A stretch of DNA of 64,000 bases from Naematelia aurantialba (taxonomy: Eukaryota > Basidiomycota > Tremellomycetes > Tremellales > Naemateliaceae), in assembly GCA_021527695.1 (NCBI GenBank), contig JAKFAO010000002.1, forward strand, positions 2,170,501-2,234,500. Direction: 5' to 3'. Both the position numbers and the translations under genes were made by a program. Under the pieces are notes generated by a model. The model had not been told where the DNA came from. It saw only the letters and a list, made by a program, of their open reading frames with translations, and searched no databases. Numbering within the stretch: position 1 is the first letter of the stretch; every line of letters begins with the position of its first letter. Of this stretch, positions 37,454 to 47,232 are shown one piece after another.

Positions 37454-37539
37454 GCGGCCTTGGCTCAGTGGTAGAGTGGTAGACTTCGAGGTTTCTCATT
37501 GTTATCTATTGGTCAAGGGTTCGATCCCCTTAGGCCGTT
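37454..37539 (+). tRNA. tRNA-Arg (anticodon TCG) with a 14-nt intron
   Basis: The whole cloverleaf can be folded by eye. Acceptor GCGGCCT (37454-37460) pairs with AGGCCGT (37532-37538) through one G-T wobble. The D arm is GCTC/GAGT with loop AGTGGTA. Anticodon stem GTAGA (37479-37483) pairs with TCTAT (37505-37509); the loop starts CT and the anticodon TCG is at 37486-37488. The T arm AAGGG/CCCTT encloses TTCGATC. The intron, inferred as 37490-37503, sits in the canonical place one base after the anticodon. The A box matches TGGCTCAGTGG (37461-37471) and the B box GGTTCGATCC (37518-37527). The mature length is 72 nt. The discriminator base is T37539, unusual for arginine tRNA, so the identity should be confirmed. 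Confidence 0.88.
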
Positions 37540-37544
37540 TGTTC

Positions 37545-37548
37545 TTTT
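37545..37548 (+). terminator. RNA polymerase III terminator
   Basis: A TTTT run six bases after the tRNA end, the usual termination signal for a tRNA gene. Confidence 0.7.
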
Positions 37549-38102
37549 GTTGCGGATCTATCTGACCTATTAGTTTTTGTCTTGTGCCTCTTCCTTTAGG
37601 ATTTTGTACCCTTTGCAACTTACGTTGCCAGGCCTAGCTCGCTTGGTCATCAACAAACCGCTGTCCTAACAGGTGCTTGTGCTGCCGATATTCGCATCTG
37701 ATGTTCGGTGACATCCCCGGCTGTGTATTGATGCTGCCCAGCAAGTGCATAAAGATTTCGTGTCCACAGAAAGGCAAAAGTTCTGGACCCGGTTATCCAG
37801 CCCCGGCTGATTCTCGGAGGATATCCCATTACTACCGGCCCTTCCCAAATCTGCCGTGTTACCGGGGTCCTGTTGCGGCAAGCAAGGAGTGGGAGTGGGT
37901 GACCAACGCCGACATCGGGTGATCGTGCAGGTGAAGAACGTACATCACGTTCATCTTTGACCATCGCGAGCTTGGGTAGCTGGTACAGGATAGCTCAAGC
38001 TGCTGAAAGTGTTGGCTCATTTGCAGTAACGAGCTGCGCTGGGACGGTACGAGCATCCTGGCTATAGATTGCGGAGGAAAACCTCGGAGGAGATCTAGCA
38101 AG

Positions 38103-40286
38103 ATGACGCGAACACCAGACGCGCTGTTCCTCGGATTAGACTGCTCCACACAGTCGCTCAAGGCGTCGCTGCTGTCTGCGGAACTCGATATTCGGCTGGA
38201 GATCGCTGTCAACTTTGATAAAGACTTGGGGCAGTATGGCACAAGAGGCGGCGTGTTGTACGGCACGCCGGGCGAGGTGTTCTCACCGGTGATGCTTCCT
38301 GTTGCGGCTATGGACTTGCTCTTTGAGAGGATGAAGGCGGCCGAGTGGCCATTGGGAGAGGTCAGGGGTGTCGCTGCGGCTGGTCAGGTGGGTTCTCACG
38401 GCTTGCCTTTGGTCTCGACTTGCGCTACCACCTACGAACCCAAGAGAGCGCAGGGGAGCGCAAGGGACACAAGGGCCAGGGGCTTTGCTGACCGCCGTAG
38501 CAACATGCGTCGGTGTACTGGTCCACCGAGTCATCTAGGATCCTCTCGAGCGTGGACGCTTCGCAGCCGCTTGTCGGGCAGCTCAAGGGCGCGTTCTCGA
38601 GGGACACCATCCCCAACTGGCAGGACTCGGCGACGACGGCCGAGTGTCGCGCGATCGAGGCGGCTGTGGGCGGGCCTGAAGCCCTCGCTGCGATCACCGG
38701 GTCCAAGGCGCACGAGCGGTTCACCGGCGCCCAGATCATGCGGTTCAAGCGGCTGTACCCGGACGCATACGCCGCGACGGACCGTGTCGGGCTCGTCAGC
38801 AGCGCGATCACCACGCTCCTGTGCCTCGATGGCGAGGTCAAGGGGATCGACGAGAGCGATGTCTGCGGCATGAACTTGTGGACGATGAACGACCCAGCCC
38901 GCGGATGGCACCCCGGTATCCTCGCGGCCATTGCTGGGGCAGACGGGGCAGAAGAGCTGGCACGCAAGCTCGGCACGGTGGAGCGCGACGGCGGCCGAGT
39001 GGTGGGCAAGATCGGGCAGTGGTTCGTCCACCGGTACGGGTTCAGTCCGGAATGCTGCGTCTTTCCTGGCACAGGCGACAACCCCGCGACCTTCCTCAGT
39101 CTCACCCGTGAGTGTCCCATTTCACGTTTCCGTTTCCGTTTCCGCATCAAGAGTATCCCATTCCCGCCCTTGCGCCGTTTAGCCCTTGCAAGCACGATCC
39201 AGGTCCCCGAGCTGATCAGCACAGTTCGGCCGAGCGAGGGCCTGGTGTCCCTCGGCACATCCGATGTCGTCCTCGTGTCCACCTCGTCATACAACCCCCA
39301 CAAGGAGTACCACGCCTTCTTCCACCCCGCACAAGATGCCAAGGACAGCGGCGCAGGTCTCCGATACTTTAACATGCTGGTGTACAAGAGTGAGTTGCGC
39401 GTGTGTTCCGGCCGCTGAGGTCAGATGGGTCTCTGGCAAGAGAACACGTTCGGGACAAGTACTTTGAGAAGAGCTGGGAGCGGTTCAACGCCGCCGTCGA
39501 GGCATTGCGACCCAAGGCAAATTTCGACTTGCCCACGCGAGCGGCGTTCTGGTGGTTGCTCCCAGACATCATCGTGCGTCTCGTCTTCCCATCAGATCCA
39601 GTTGCTTCGTCCATGCCACGCTAACGGACTCCCAGCCTGACGGAGCCCACGGGGTCTTCAAGTACATTTCCACGCCGTCCAAAGGCTTCCCGCTGCCGTC
39701 TTTCGAAGCAAACGCTGCTGAAGCCGTCGCCGACTTTCCCGACGTGCGCGCCGAAGCACTTGCTATCCTTGAATCCCAACTTCTCAACTACCGCTCGCGC
39801 TCATCGACTATCCTTGGCGACTCGGCCACGCCGTTCCTCCCCTCGTCTCCTGGTGTGCCCCTCTCCATCCCTCGTCTGACGCGCGTGTACGCCACGGGCG
39901 GCGCGTCCAAGAACCACACGATCCTGAGTCTGATGGCGGACGTGCTCAGTGCGCCGGTATGTAAGAACGTCGAGTACGCTCCCGAGACTGGCTGGGTCGA
40001 CGCCGACTGGAATGCCTGCTCCGTGGGCGTGGCGTACAAGGCTCGCTGGGGCTGGGAGCGCCACGTCGCTGGCAGGGACATTGAGTTTGACGAGCTCGTG
40101 ACAGAGTGCAGGCAGGCAAGGGCAGACCGCAGAGGACCCCTCAAAGCTGGAACCACGGACCTACAAGAAGAAGGTATCAAGGTGGTCGCTAGTCCTGGGC
40201 CGGGTGCAGGCGCATACGAGCGGCGCGTCGAGTGGTGGCGCGCGCTCGAGGCAAGGGCGCTCAACGAGTCCAGGACGGCCAAGTAG
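38103..40286 (+). CDS. D-xylulokinase (FGGY family)
   Basis: Xylulokinase phosphorylates D-xylulose to xylulose-5-phosphate for the pentose phosphate pathway. ATG 38103 gives MTRTPDALFLGLDCSTQSLK, the N-terminal phosphate-binding loop (GLDCSTQS). An intron from 38389 leads to QHASVYWSTESSRILSSVD, where QHAS-YW is the sugar-binding signature. NWQDSATTAECRAIEAAVG, GSKAHERFTGAQIMRF, DVCGMNLWTMNDPARGW and CVFPGTGDNPATFLSLT follow. After another intron comes the second ATPase motif (EGLVSLGTSDVVLVS). Later exons include FHPAQDAKDSGAGLRYFNML and, in the C-terminal lobe, RVYATGGASKNHTILSLMAD and WNACSVGVAYKARWGWERH. Stop at 40286. Five exons, about 615 residues, slightly longer than bacterial XylB and close to fungal Xks1. 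It is followed on the same strand by the DapA-like gene. Confidence 0.93.
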
Positions 40287-40542
40287 CTGTGCAAGAGGCG
40301 CAGACAGCGCGAGTATAATCCATCTGTTAGTGGCATCGATATACGGACACTAGATGGCATGCATGATTCTGGTTGGCATGTTCGTTTCCAGGGTCAAATG
40401 CAGGATATCCACAGACATGACTGGACCAAGCTGTGATCGGGTGGCGCGAGATCCCATATGCGTCTCTGCGGCCGCCCACTCGGGCAACTCCACATTGCAT
40501 TCCGTCTTGTTCATTGCAACAGCTGCGTCTCGGGGGAGCAGG

Positions 40543-41993
40543 ATGAGCGAGTCCGCCACGTCCAGTCGCAAGGTCTCCCCACGAGGGGTGTACGTTCCTG
40601 TGCTGTCGTTCTGGAAGGGCGAGTGGAATGGGGATCCAGACTACGAGACGTTTGAGCGGCACCTTCGGCGGTGAGTCACTCACCGCTTGCGTGTTCCTCG
40701 GGCGGCGTTGGCCAGGCCATCCCGTCTCGCCCCGTCCAGCGGTTGCGGGGGGGGGGGACAGTCTGGAGGTGATGATCGCGATCATGCCCACGGACGTCTG
40801 GGCAGTGTGGGAGCGCTGTCTCGGGCATGGCATCCGGGTCGCTGACTAGGCAGGATGATTTCGGCCGAGGTGCACGCCGTGGTGCTCAACACCTACTTTG
40901 CAGAAGCGGCGCACACCTGCGCAGGCGAGCGCAAGGGGCACATTGAAAAGGCGCTCGAGGTCCTGCGCGGGACCGGCGTCGAGGTCGTCGTCGACTGCAG
41001 TAGGGAGAGTCTCTGGGAGACGGTCGAGCGGCTCGAGCAGGCAAAGGCGCTCGGTGTCGGCTGGGCCGTCGTCGGCTTCCCCAAGGTGTACGCCGACGAG
41101 GTGGGTGAAGACGAGGTCGTCGAGTACTTTGCAAAGGTGAATCTCATGTCCGACCCCGCCTTGCCCCGCACATCACCATCACCCCCGACACATCACACAA
41201 CATCCCCGGCACATCACACATCACTCCCCCGCACGTCACTCCCCTGCTGTGATGGGGAGGGGACCTGCATCTGCACGACATGGACGGGATTGCCGTGCAA
41301 ACCACTGACATGGAGCAGCTGGGAGAATGGGTGTCGCTCCCTCTTCTCGTCGATGCGCCGTCCACAATCTCGACTTCGGTACTTGGCCGCCTCTCCGCCC
41401 TCCCACACGTCTCCGGGGTGATCCTTCCCCCCTCCCCCGCCCTGACGCCAGAGTACCTGCTTCCCAACCTTCCCGCCGACTTTGCGCTCATCGCCACCTC
41501 GCTCGGCTACACCTCGAAGGAGAGCCACGGGATCTGCAGTCCCATTCCAAACGTCGCGCCCGTGACGGCAGTCGGAATGTGGGGCGCACTGTCTAGCGGC
41601 GGACAGCGCCTCGAAGACCTCAGGGCGTCCATCCGCCGCAGGGGGAGGGGATTCGCGGGAGGTGTCACTGGTATACGCGTAGGTCACTGTCTTCGCTTAC
41701 ATCACATTGTCCTACATGGCATTGTTCTACACCACATTGTCCTACATCACATACCCACATCAGGAGGAGTAAAACACGAGTATCGAAGCACGGAAAAGTT
41801 AAAGACACACGACTCGAAGCTGACGCCCCGGCAGTATGCAGTAAACCAATACTGCGGGTACGGCGGCTCGTCGAGGCCACCACTACCTGTCGAGCCCTCG
41901 GACCGGATGAAGGGTCAAGTAGAGGGCTGGCTCGAGGTGTTTGTGCTGTCCGAACCGGGCCTGAACATCCCGCCAAAGGAGCTGGATCTTTAA
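40543..41993 (+). CDS. DapA/KDG-aldolase-fold protein, possibly non-catalytic
   Basis: The pattern is that of the dihydrodipicolinate synthase/2-keto-3-deoxy sugar acid aldolase family (TIM barrel). ATG 40543 gives MSESATSSRKVSPRGVYVPV then LSFWKGEWNGDPDYETFERH. Exon 2 starts MISAEVHAVVLNTYFAEAAH, where the family has the GTTGE-type loop, and continues GVGWAVVGFPKVYADEVG. The expected Schiff-base segment (family GVKL) reads LPHVSGVILPPSPALTP, with Ile in place of Lys. The C-terminal exon has QYAVNQYCGYGGSSRPPLP, a usual ending of fungal members. The second intron is awkward: donor 41137 with the only AG (41259) shifts the frame, whereas a donor at 41106 keeps it but removes a coding-like stretch. 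Both larger introns carry CATCACA-type repeats. Position just downstream of xylulokinase suggests a sugar-acid link, which is inference. Confidence 0.6.
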
Positions 41994-42103
41994 GTGCAGA
42001 GAGAAAAGTGAATATCAAGCCGATCGTGACCAGGTGTAGCCTTGTATTAACATTGTGTCGTTGTGGGGACATGCATAGTGTACAACACAGGCGTAGCAGC
42101 GCA

Positions 42104-43059
42104 TCACCAGCTGCTCAGCAAGCTCGCACGGCGCCACCAAGTACCGGGCCCGTCTTGTCGTGCCTGCTCAGCTGCAGAGCTGTTCTCCTCATTCGACGAA
42201 TCCCCATCCAATGGATCCTTCGCCTCTCGCTCCGCTTCAACGCCTCCAGGTGATACTGCGCTCGCCTGCCATGTCGCTTGCTCCCATGCCAGGCCCTCTT
42301 CCGTCCGCCGCCAGCCGAGATCGACGACGAACCCCAGCCCCTTCACGCTAAAGTCCATGTAACTCCGCGGCAGAATGTGAGTGCTTGCACGTGAAACCGC
42401 ACCGCGCTCTGTCGAAGCAGTCCGGCTCGCGGAGGCACTTGCAGATTGAACGGCAGATGACGAGGTGATAGACTGGCGCTGCTGTCTCTGTGCGTATCCA
42501 ACGAGGGCCGGATCAAACCACCCATTCGAAGCGAGGTTGAGCAGATTGCGTCCTGGAACTGGAGCTGTTAAGGCAAGGGTGGCATTGCCGCCGGCGCCTG
42601 TCCCATCTATTGAGGAAGCGGTGTTGGAGCACACTGCCAGGGAATAGTAGAGCGCGATGAGCTGTGGATCCGTCAGCGATGTTCGGGCAGCACTGTTGGC
42701 CGCCGGATCGGACAGGGCAGCTCACCCAGACGACCGAGTGGAGGCAGGCGCCTTCGCGCCACATGACCGCCGCGATGATGAGGACGAGAAAGACGGGCGG
42801 GGCGGTCTACGCTTCGTCAGCTTCGTTCTCGCATGCCGGTCTGTCCGTTCCCCCCTTTCCGAGCAGGTGGACGCACCGATTGCGGTAAGAGAAGACCGAG
42901 CATCAGGTAGTTCAGGCAGGACAACATCTTGGGCAGACGATGACACAACCAGACAAGAACACTCAGGATGAACCAGTGACTCGGAGTGAAGACCGCAGCT
43001 CGCTGGTCGAACTGTTGAAAGGAAGGGTGACCATTAGAAAAAAGCCAATACAAGATCAT
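42104..43059 (-). CDS. Hypothetical multi-pass membrane protein
   Basis: I do not recognise the family. Three exons join in phase 0. Exon 1 from ATG 43059 gives MILYWLFSNGHPSFQQF, then a hydrophobic pair of segments (WFILSVLVWLCHRL and LNYLMLGLLLPQS). After an intron starting GTGCGT, exon 2 reads TAPPVFLVLIIAAVMWREGA then CLHSVVW. Exon 3 starts LIALYYSLAVCSNTASSIDG and goes on with NLLNLASNGWFDPALVGYA and SYMDFSVKGLGFVVDLGW. A Glu/Asp/Ser-rich tail ends at 42104. I count about four membrane helices in the first 110 residues and a soluble C-terminal half with a Ser-rich linker. The first helix could be a signal anchor. It diverges from the TRIC-like gene with only 195 bases between start codons, suggesting co-regulation of two membrane proteins. 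Confidence 0.62.
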
Positions 43060-43112
43060 TAGGATTGGATTCGTAATGATCGACTCTACTCTAATGAGTG
43101 ATTCCTAATGAG
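43031..43112. promoter_or_regulatory. Cluster of TAATG/CATTA motifs in a divergent promoter
   Basis: Within about 82 bases between two divergent genes the core CTAATG/CATTAG or TAATG/CATTA occurs at least five times: CATTAG at 43032, CATTAGGA at 43057, TAATGAT at 43073, CTAATGAGT at 43091 and CTAATGAGT at 43105. CATTAGGA and TCCTAATG form an 8-bp inverted repeat, and CTAATGAGT is an exact direct repeat 14 bases apart. The cluster could be a binding array for a homeodomain-like regulator; that is inference. Confidence 0.4.
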
Positions 43113-43254
43113 TCTGGATGATATTTGGGAGAGCCGTCGCTGTTATCAATATCAAGGATACAGTACCGCACATCCTGTAGCTCCTGCCCCTCCCGCTCTC
43201 GCCTACCGTCAGGCCGAGCGACGCTCCCGCTCTCCCCCTCCCCCCCCCCTCGGC

Positions 43255-44408
43255 ATGTCGCTACTCCAACGGCTGACCGAGTATGTGGCCAACCAGACGG
43301 TTCCGCTGGCGCCGCTCACGCTCACACTGCCGCTCGCGCCTATCCACCCTCTCTCGCGGCTGATTTCGCACGTCACTTCGACGCCCGTGCACGCCGTCTA
43401 CTTTCCCTTTGTGCGCTTTGGCGCAATCCACGCTGTGCGAGTGACCACTGTCTGGGCAGGACTGGTGCGCGGAAAAGACAGGCGAGATGTAGGACTCTTG
43501 CAAGACTTGTTCGGCTATCTGACCATGGCGTGTGCGTTGCTGTTCCGTCCCGACCTTTGCTTTTCGCCACCTGCGTAGGAGATGAGCTGACTATGCTGGC
43601 CATGATAGGGGGAGGTGGGACGCTGGTTTCGCTGTTGCTCCATCAGCCACCGTCGTGGCTGCTATCACCGGCGCCGTGGCTCATCTACCCCGCCGCATAC
43701 TTTGCTCTCGTGCCCACTCGTTTAGCAGAGTACGTGGTCGCCACTGCGCCTGCGCTGCCGTACCAGCTCGTGGGCTCGTACATTGACGGAATGACGCGGG
43801 GGGTCACGATCGCCTCGGTGCCCAGCGCCATCGCGGCCAGCGGGCTCGCAGGCACGAGCTGGCTCACCCCGGTCGTGCTCTCTGGTCTGGCGGTCTCGGG
43901 CGGCGGCTGGGCCGTGCAGCTCCTGGGAATGCACGAGAAAGAGTGGAGCCTCGGCGTCCCCGGTGTCCTCAAGGGCGGAATCTTGAACACACTCGATTTC
44001 TGGGGCGGCATGCTCGTCGGCCTGGTCTACGCCGTGCTCATGCGGACGCACGCTGAGTTCTCACTTCTCAGCGACTACACGGCCGCCGTCATTCCCGACG
44101 ACCTCCAGGCAAAAGGCACCAAGGCACTCGTCAGCCCCGACACAGCGCGTGCCATCTGCGTCCTGCTTCTCGGCTCCCTCCTCGCCGCACGGGCTGTCAC
44201 CACGGCGTTCTTGACTTCGAACCCAAAGAATCAGAGTCCAAAGACGACGCCCAAGGGCCGGGCGAAGAAGGTCAAGGCGGCTCCGGGTCCTGAGGCTGTT
44301 TCCAGCGAAAAGGAGAAGGACAAGGCCGAAGTCGTCAAGTCGCCAACGAGAAGAGAGCGAGCGGCGACGCCTAGGAAGAGCCCGAGACCACCCAAGAAGG
44401 CCCCATAG
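43255..44408 (+). CDS. TRIC-like (trimeric intracellular cation channel) membrane protein
   Basis: The layout resembles TRIC channels, which pass K+ across ER or other intracellular membranes. ATG 43255 gives MSLLQRLTEYVANQTVPLAP. Exon 1 ends FGYLTMA, and splicing to WGGGTLVSLLLHQPPSWLL recreates the TRIC pattern of a Gly-rich helix followed by a PP turn. SWLIYPAAYFALVPTR-like helix sequence (PWLIYPAAYFALVPTRLAEY) and ALPYQLVGSYIDGMTRGVTI match the region where animal TRICs have YLP then KEVTRTW; here the Lys-Glu pair is Ile-Asp. A Gly-rich helix (VVLSGLAVSGGGWAVQLLG) and FWGGMLVGLVYAVLM follow, giving about seven helices. The C-terminus is Lys/Pro-rich and cytosolic, ending RPPKKAP at 44408. 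The call rests on pattern, not on an alignment search. One intron. Confidence 0.65.
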
Positions 44409-44580
44409 AGACGGGCAGAATTTGCCGTAGAGTATAATATCTATATCGTTCTATCAACGCGGGTACGCGATCTGCAGATATGAAGATCATGTCGACACTT
44501 CTAGTATAGATGTAGTCTATGGTACGACTTGAAAGATATGCAACGTATAGCAATACTTCGTCTCGGCGCCTGGCGGCAAG

Positions 44581-45373
44581 TCAGGAGAGGACCTCGGCGC
44601 CGTCTTGCATCCATCGAAACGTCACGCTCACTCTCAAACCCCGCTGGATCGTGACCTCTGTGCCATCCTCGTCCGCCACCTTATCGTGTGTCCTTCCCTC
44701 GATCCCATGGGTCCATTCCCACCTCGCGTCACCCATCAGGACGTAGACCGTCCGGGCCGGCAAGAAGACACGGTACTGCTCGCACTCCTTCTCGCCCTCA
44801 GCCTCGGTTGTGCTCTTGTTTTCAGGATGGATCACTCGGGCCAAGTCCATGGCGCAGTCGCCGCAGAGAGACACGCCCACCACGCCGTCGGCATAGCGAC
44901 GCGGCAGGTCGACATGCGGCGAGATGCCGTGTCCTGGCGGATACAAGTTCAGTATCGCCTGCCTCGCGAGTGGCTGGTCAAACACCTCCCTAGGCACGTG
45001 TGGGCCGACCAGGTCTCGTAGCGCCGCCAACAGCGTGTGCAGGTGCGAAGGCAAGGACGAGCCGAAGAACATTGCCTGGTCGCGCGTACCGCCGACAAAG
45101 TGGTCCGCATCGCCAATGTCCCGCAACGCCTCGACTATCGAGTCTTAGTCAGTCAACGTCACAATCGCGAGAGATTGACCCACATGCGATATTCTCGGGA
45201 AGTAGGCCAGGAAAGATATACAAGCCTGGGATGGGCGGAGTGGCTCTGCTAGCAGCACGAGATGAGGCAGCTGGACCAGAGGCGCCGGTTTCTGCCCCCA
45301 AAGACGACTCTGAGAAGAGGGAGTCGAGCGACTTCGACCTCGACCTCGACCTCGACCAGGACCGAGGGATCAT
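44581..45373 (-). CDS. AlkB-like Fe(II)/2-oxoglutarate dioxygenase
   Basis: A 2OG-Fe(II) oxygenase of the AlkB family, which demethylates nucleic acids or tRNA wobble bases; the exact class is not certain. I start at ATG 45373 (MIPRSWSRSRSRSKSLDSLF); an upstream ATG at 45417 could be used with an extra splice. The exon continues PPIPGLYIFPGLLPENIA, and a short intron joins FEALRDIGDADHFVGGTRD in phase. Core motifs are LNLYPPGHGISPHVDLPRRY (iron ligands HxD), SLCGDCAMDL, a distal histidine in WEWTHGIEGR, and the 2OG-binding arginine in RGLRVSVTFRW. The spacing PPGxGISPHxD is close to ALKBH8-type dioxygenases, which act on tRNA, but the RRM and methyltransferase domains of that protein are absent. 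Stop at 44581. The SRSRSR stretch comes from a hexanucleotide repeat. Confidence 0.82.
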
Positions 45374-45620
45374 ACTTGCTTGGTGTGTTTGCCCGGCCTA
45401 GGGCGGTGGTTAGACATGATGTTCAGACCAGCCAGACTCGTGAGCAGACCAGTCGGCCTTTCGATACCAACGACAGTCTGACTGTACGATTGCACGTATG
45501 GCGTTGGACGCAGCAGCACTTTCAAAATTCCCAAGTACGGCAGTTGGTTTGTCTCTACTCTATCACTCGTCTCCTTCGCATTTCGATCACATCGAGGTAT
45601 CCTCCTTGCATAGCCCAGCA

Positions 45621-47215
45621 TGCTGTCTCGCGCTACTCGACAAGGTAGGTCCGGCGCCTGACGATCAGCCACTGACGACTCGCAGCTTTCCGTGTGGCCT
45701 CGCGCCAATCCGGTATGTCATGTTCCCCGACTGCTCATACCTCGCCGAAACCGTCGACTGACATTTCAGTGCGAGCGTTCAGCTCGGCTCCAGCACGTAC
45801 GGCGACCTCTCGTGCCTCGGCGACCGTGGTGCTTGGTGCTGCTGTTGCCGCGTACGGTCTCTACGGCGGTACGTTGGCTGCCCCTCTCACCTGAGCTCCG
45901 GCTCGAACACCCAGCTTCTCGAGGATCTGGCCAACGCGATCGCAGGACTGCAGGCGCCCGCAAAGGCCGAAGGGGCCAAGACCATCGCTGGCGAAAAGGG
46001 CACCGTCAGCGAACGCTCGTTTGTCATGGTGCGCTCTCCACTCTACCTCTATGACTTGCGATTCGACCATGCTGATCAGGTCCTCTGGGGGGACTCGTAG
46101 ATCAAGCCGGACGGGGTGTCCAGACAGCTTGTTGGCAAGGTTCGTGCTCTGCCTCGAAGCGACCTGGAATCGAATCGGGTTGAAGTATACGCCGAGCTGA
46201 CTCGACGCAGATCGTCTCGCGCTTCGAGGGTATGTAGTCGCTGCTGCTTGGACTGCAAGAATCAGACCTGGCAGTGCTGACAGCGACTCAGAGCGGGGGT
46301 ACAAGCTCGTAGCGTGAGTGATCTGAGCGCGCTGTCGCCGCGCCCTTCGTAGTCGCTCTCGGGCCAGACACCACCGCTGACGGGACCGACAGGATCAAGT
46401 CGCTCACCCCGTCGCCCGCGCTAGCCAAGGAGCACTACATCGATCTCGCTGCGCGGCCATTCTACGGCGGCCTCGTCAAATACATCACGTCCGGCACCCC
46501 CGTCGTCGCCATGTACGTTTCTCCTCGTTTCTGACCCATTTCATTGCCCACCGTCTGATTTACCGCCTTGTTCTGCTCGTGGCTACTCGCGGCTCATTCG
46601 TTGTTCAGCATCCAATATCCCACATTTTCGCTCTGCTTGCGCTAACAAGACGACAGGGTCTGGGAGGGCAAAGACATCATCCGCCAAGGCGTCAGTCTGG
46701 TGTTTCTCCGTGCTCGAACAAGGCGATGCTAACACACGACAGCGCCGTATCGTCGGTGCGACGAACCCGCTCGAGTCTGACCCGGGAAGCGTGCGCGGCC
46801 AGTACGCCGTCAGTGTCGGGTAAGTCTGTGTCCTTCTGTGCGACATGACACTCATGCCGAGCCACAGGCGAAACCTCATCCACGCTTCTGTACGTACCAC
46901 CCCTCTCTCGCGGCATGTTGTACGACTACGAGCGACGGGTCACCTGGTCGATAACTCTGGATCCCTGCTGACGCACCGATGCCAGGACTCGTTCGAATCT
47001 GCCACCAAGGAGATTGACCTCTGGTTCTCGGAAGCCGAACTCAGCTCGTACGAGGTGAGTCGACTCTGCCTTTCTCTACGTGTGGAAGCGAATCACTGAT
47101 GCCCCACCTACAGCCGACCGCATGGGTGCGTGTTTCTCATGTCGTGAAGTCGTGGAAGACGAGAGTAGAGCGTCGCTGATCTCTGGCTTAGGGATGGGTC
47201 ATGGCGGACAATTAG
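45621..47215 (+). CDS. Nucleoside diphosphate kinase, probably mitochondrial
   Basis: NDPK balances nucleoside triphosphate pools through a phospho-histidine. ATG 45621 gives MLSRATRQ, spliced to AFRVASRQS and [20 protein letters not shown], an Arg/Ser/Ala-rich presequence followed by a hydrophobic segment ([15 protein letters not shown]). This suggests mitochondrial intermembrane-space or inner-membrane placement. The catalytic domain starts [10 protein letters not shown], then [67 protein letters not shown] and [20 protein letters not shown]. The active-site histidine is in GRNLIHASDSFES. After EAELSSYE the last exons can give PTAW and GWVMADN with TAG at 47213-47215, a normal NDPK end; without that last splice the frame ends at 47190. 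About ten introns. Confidence 0.9.
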
Positions 47216-47232
47216 GACATGAGGGCTTGGAC

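Larger units (their letters stand above)
37222..38102. other. ERG26 promoter, tRNA locus and xylulokinase upstream region
   Basis: Apart from the tRNA-Arg gene at 37454-37539 no gene is supported. ERG26 and xylulokinase diverge across this region, so both promoters should lie here. An AT-richer stretch (37380-37450) flanks the tRNA. Confidence 0.4.

Noticed and set aside
38425..39387. Open frame of 320 codons on the - strand
   Set aside because: Antisense to conserved xylulokinase exons; no motif of its own.
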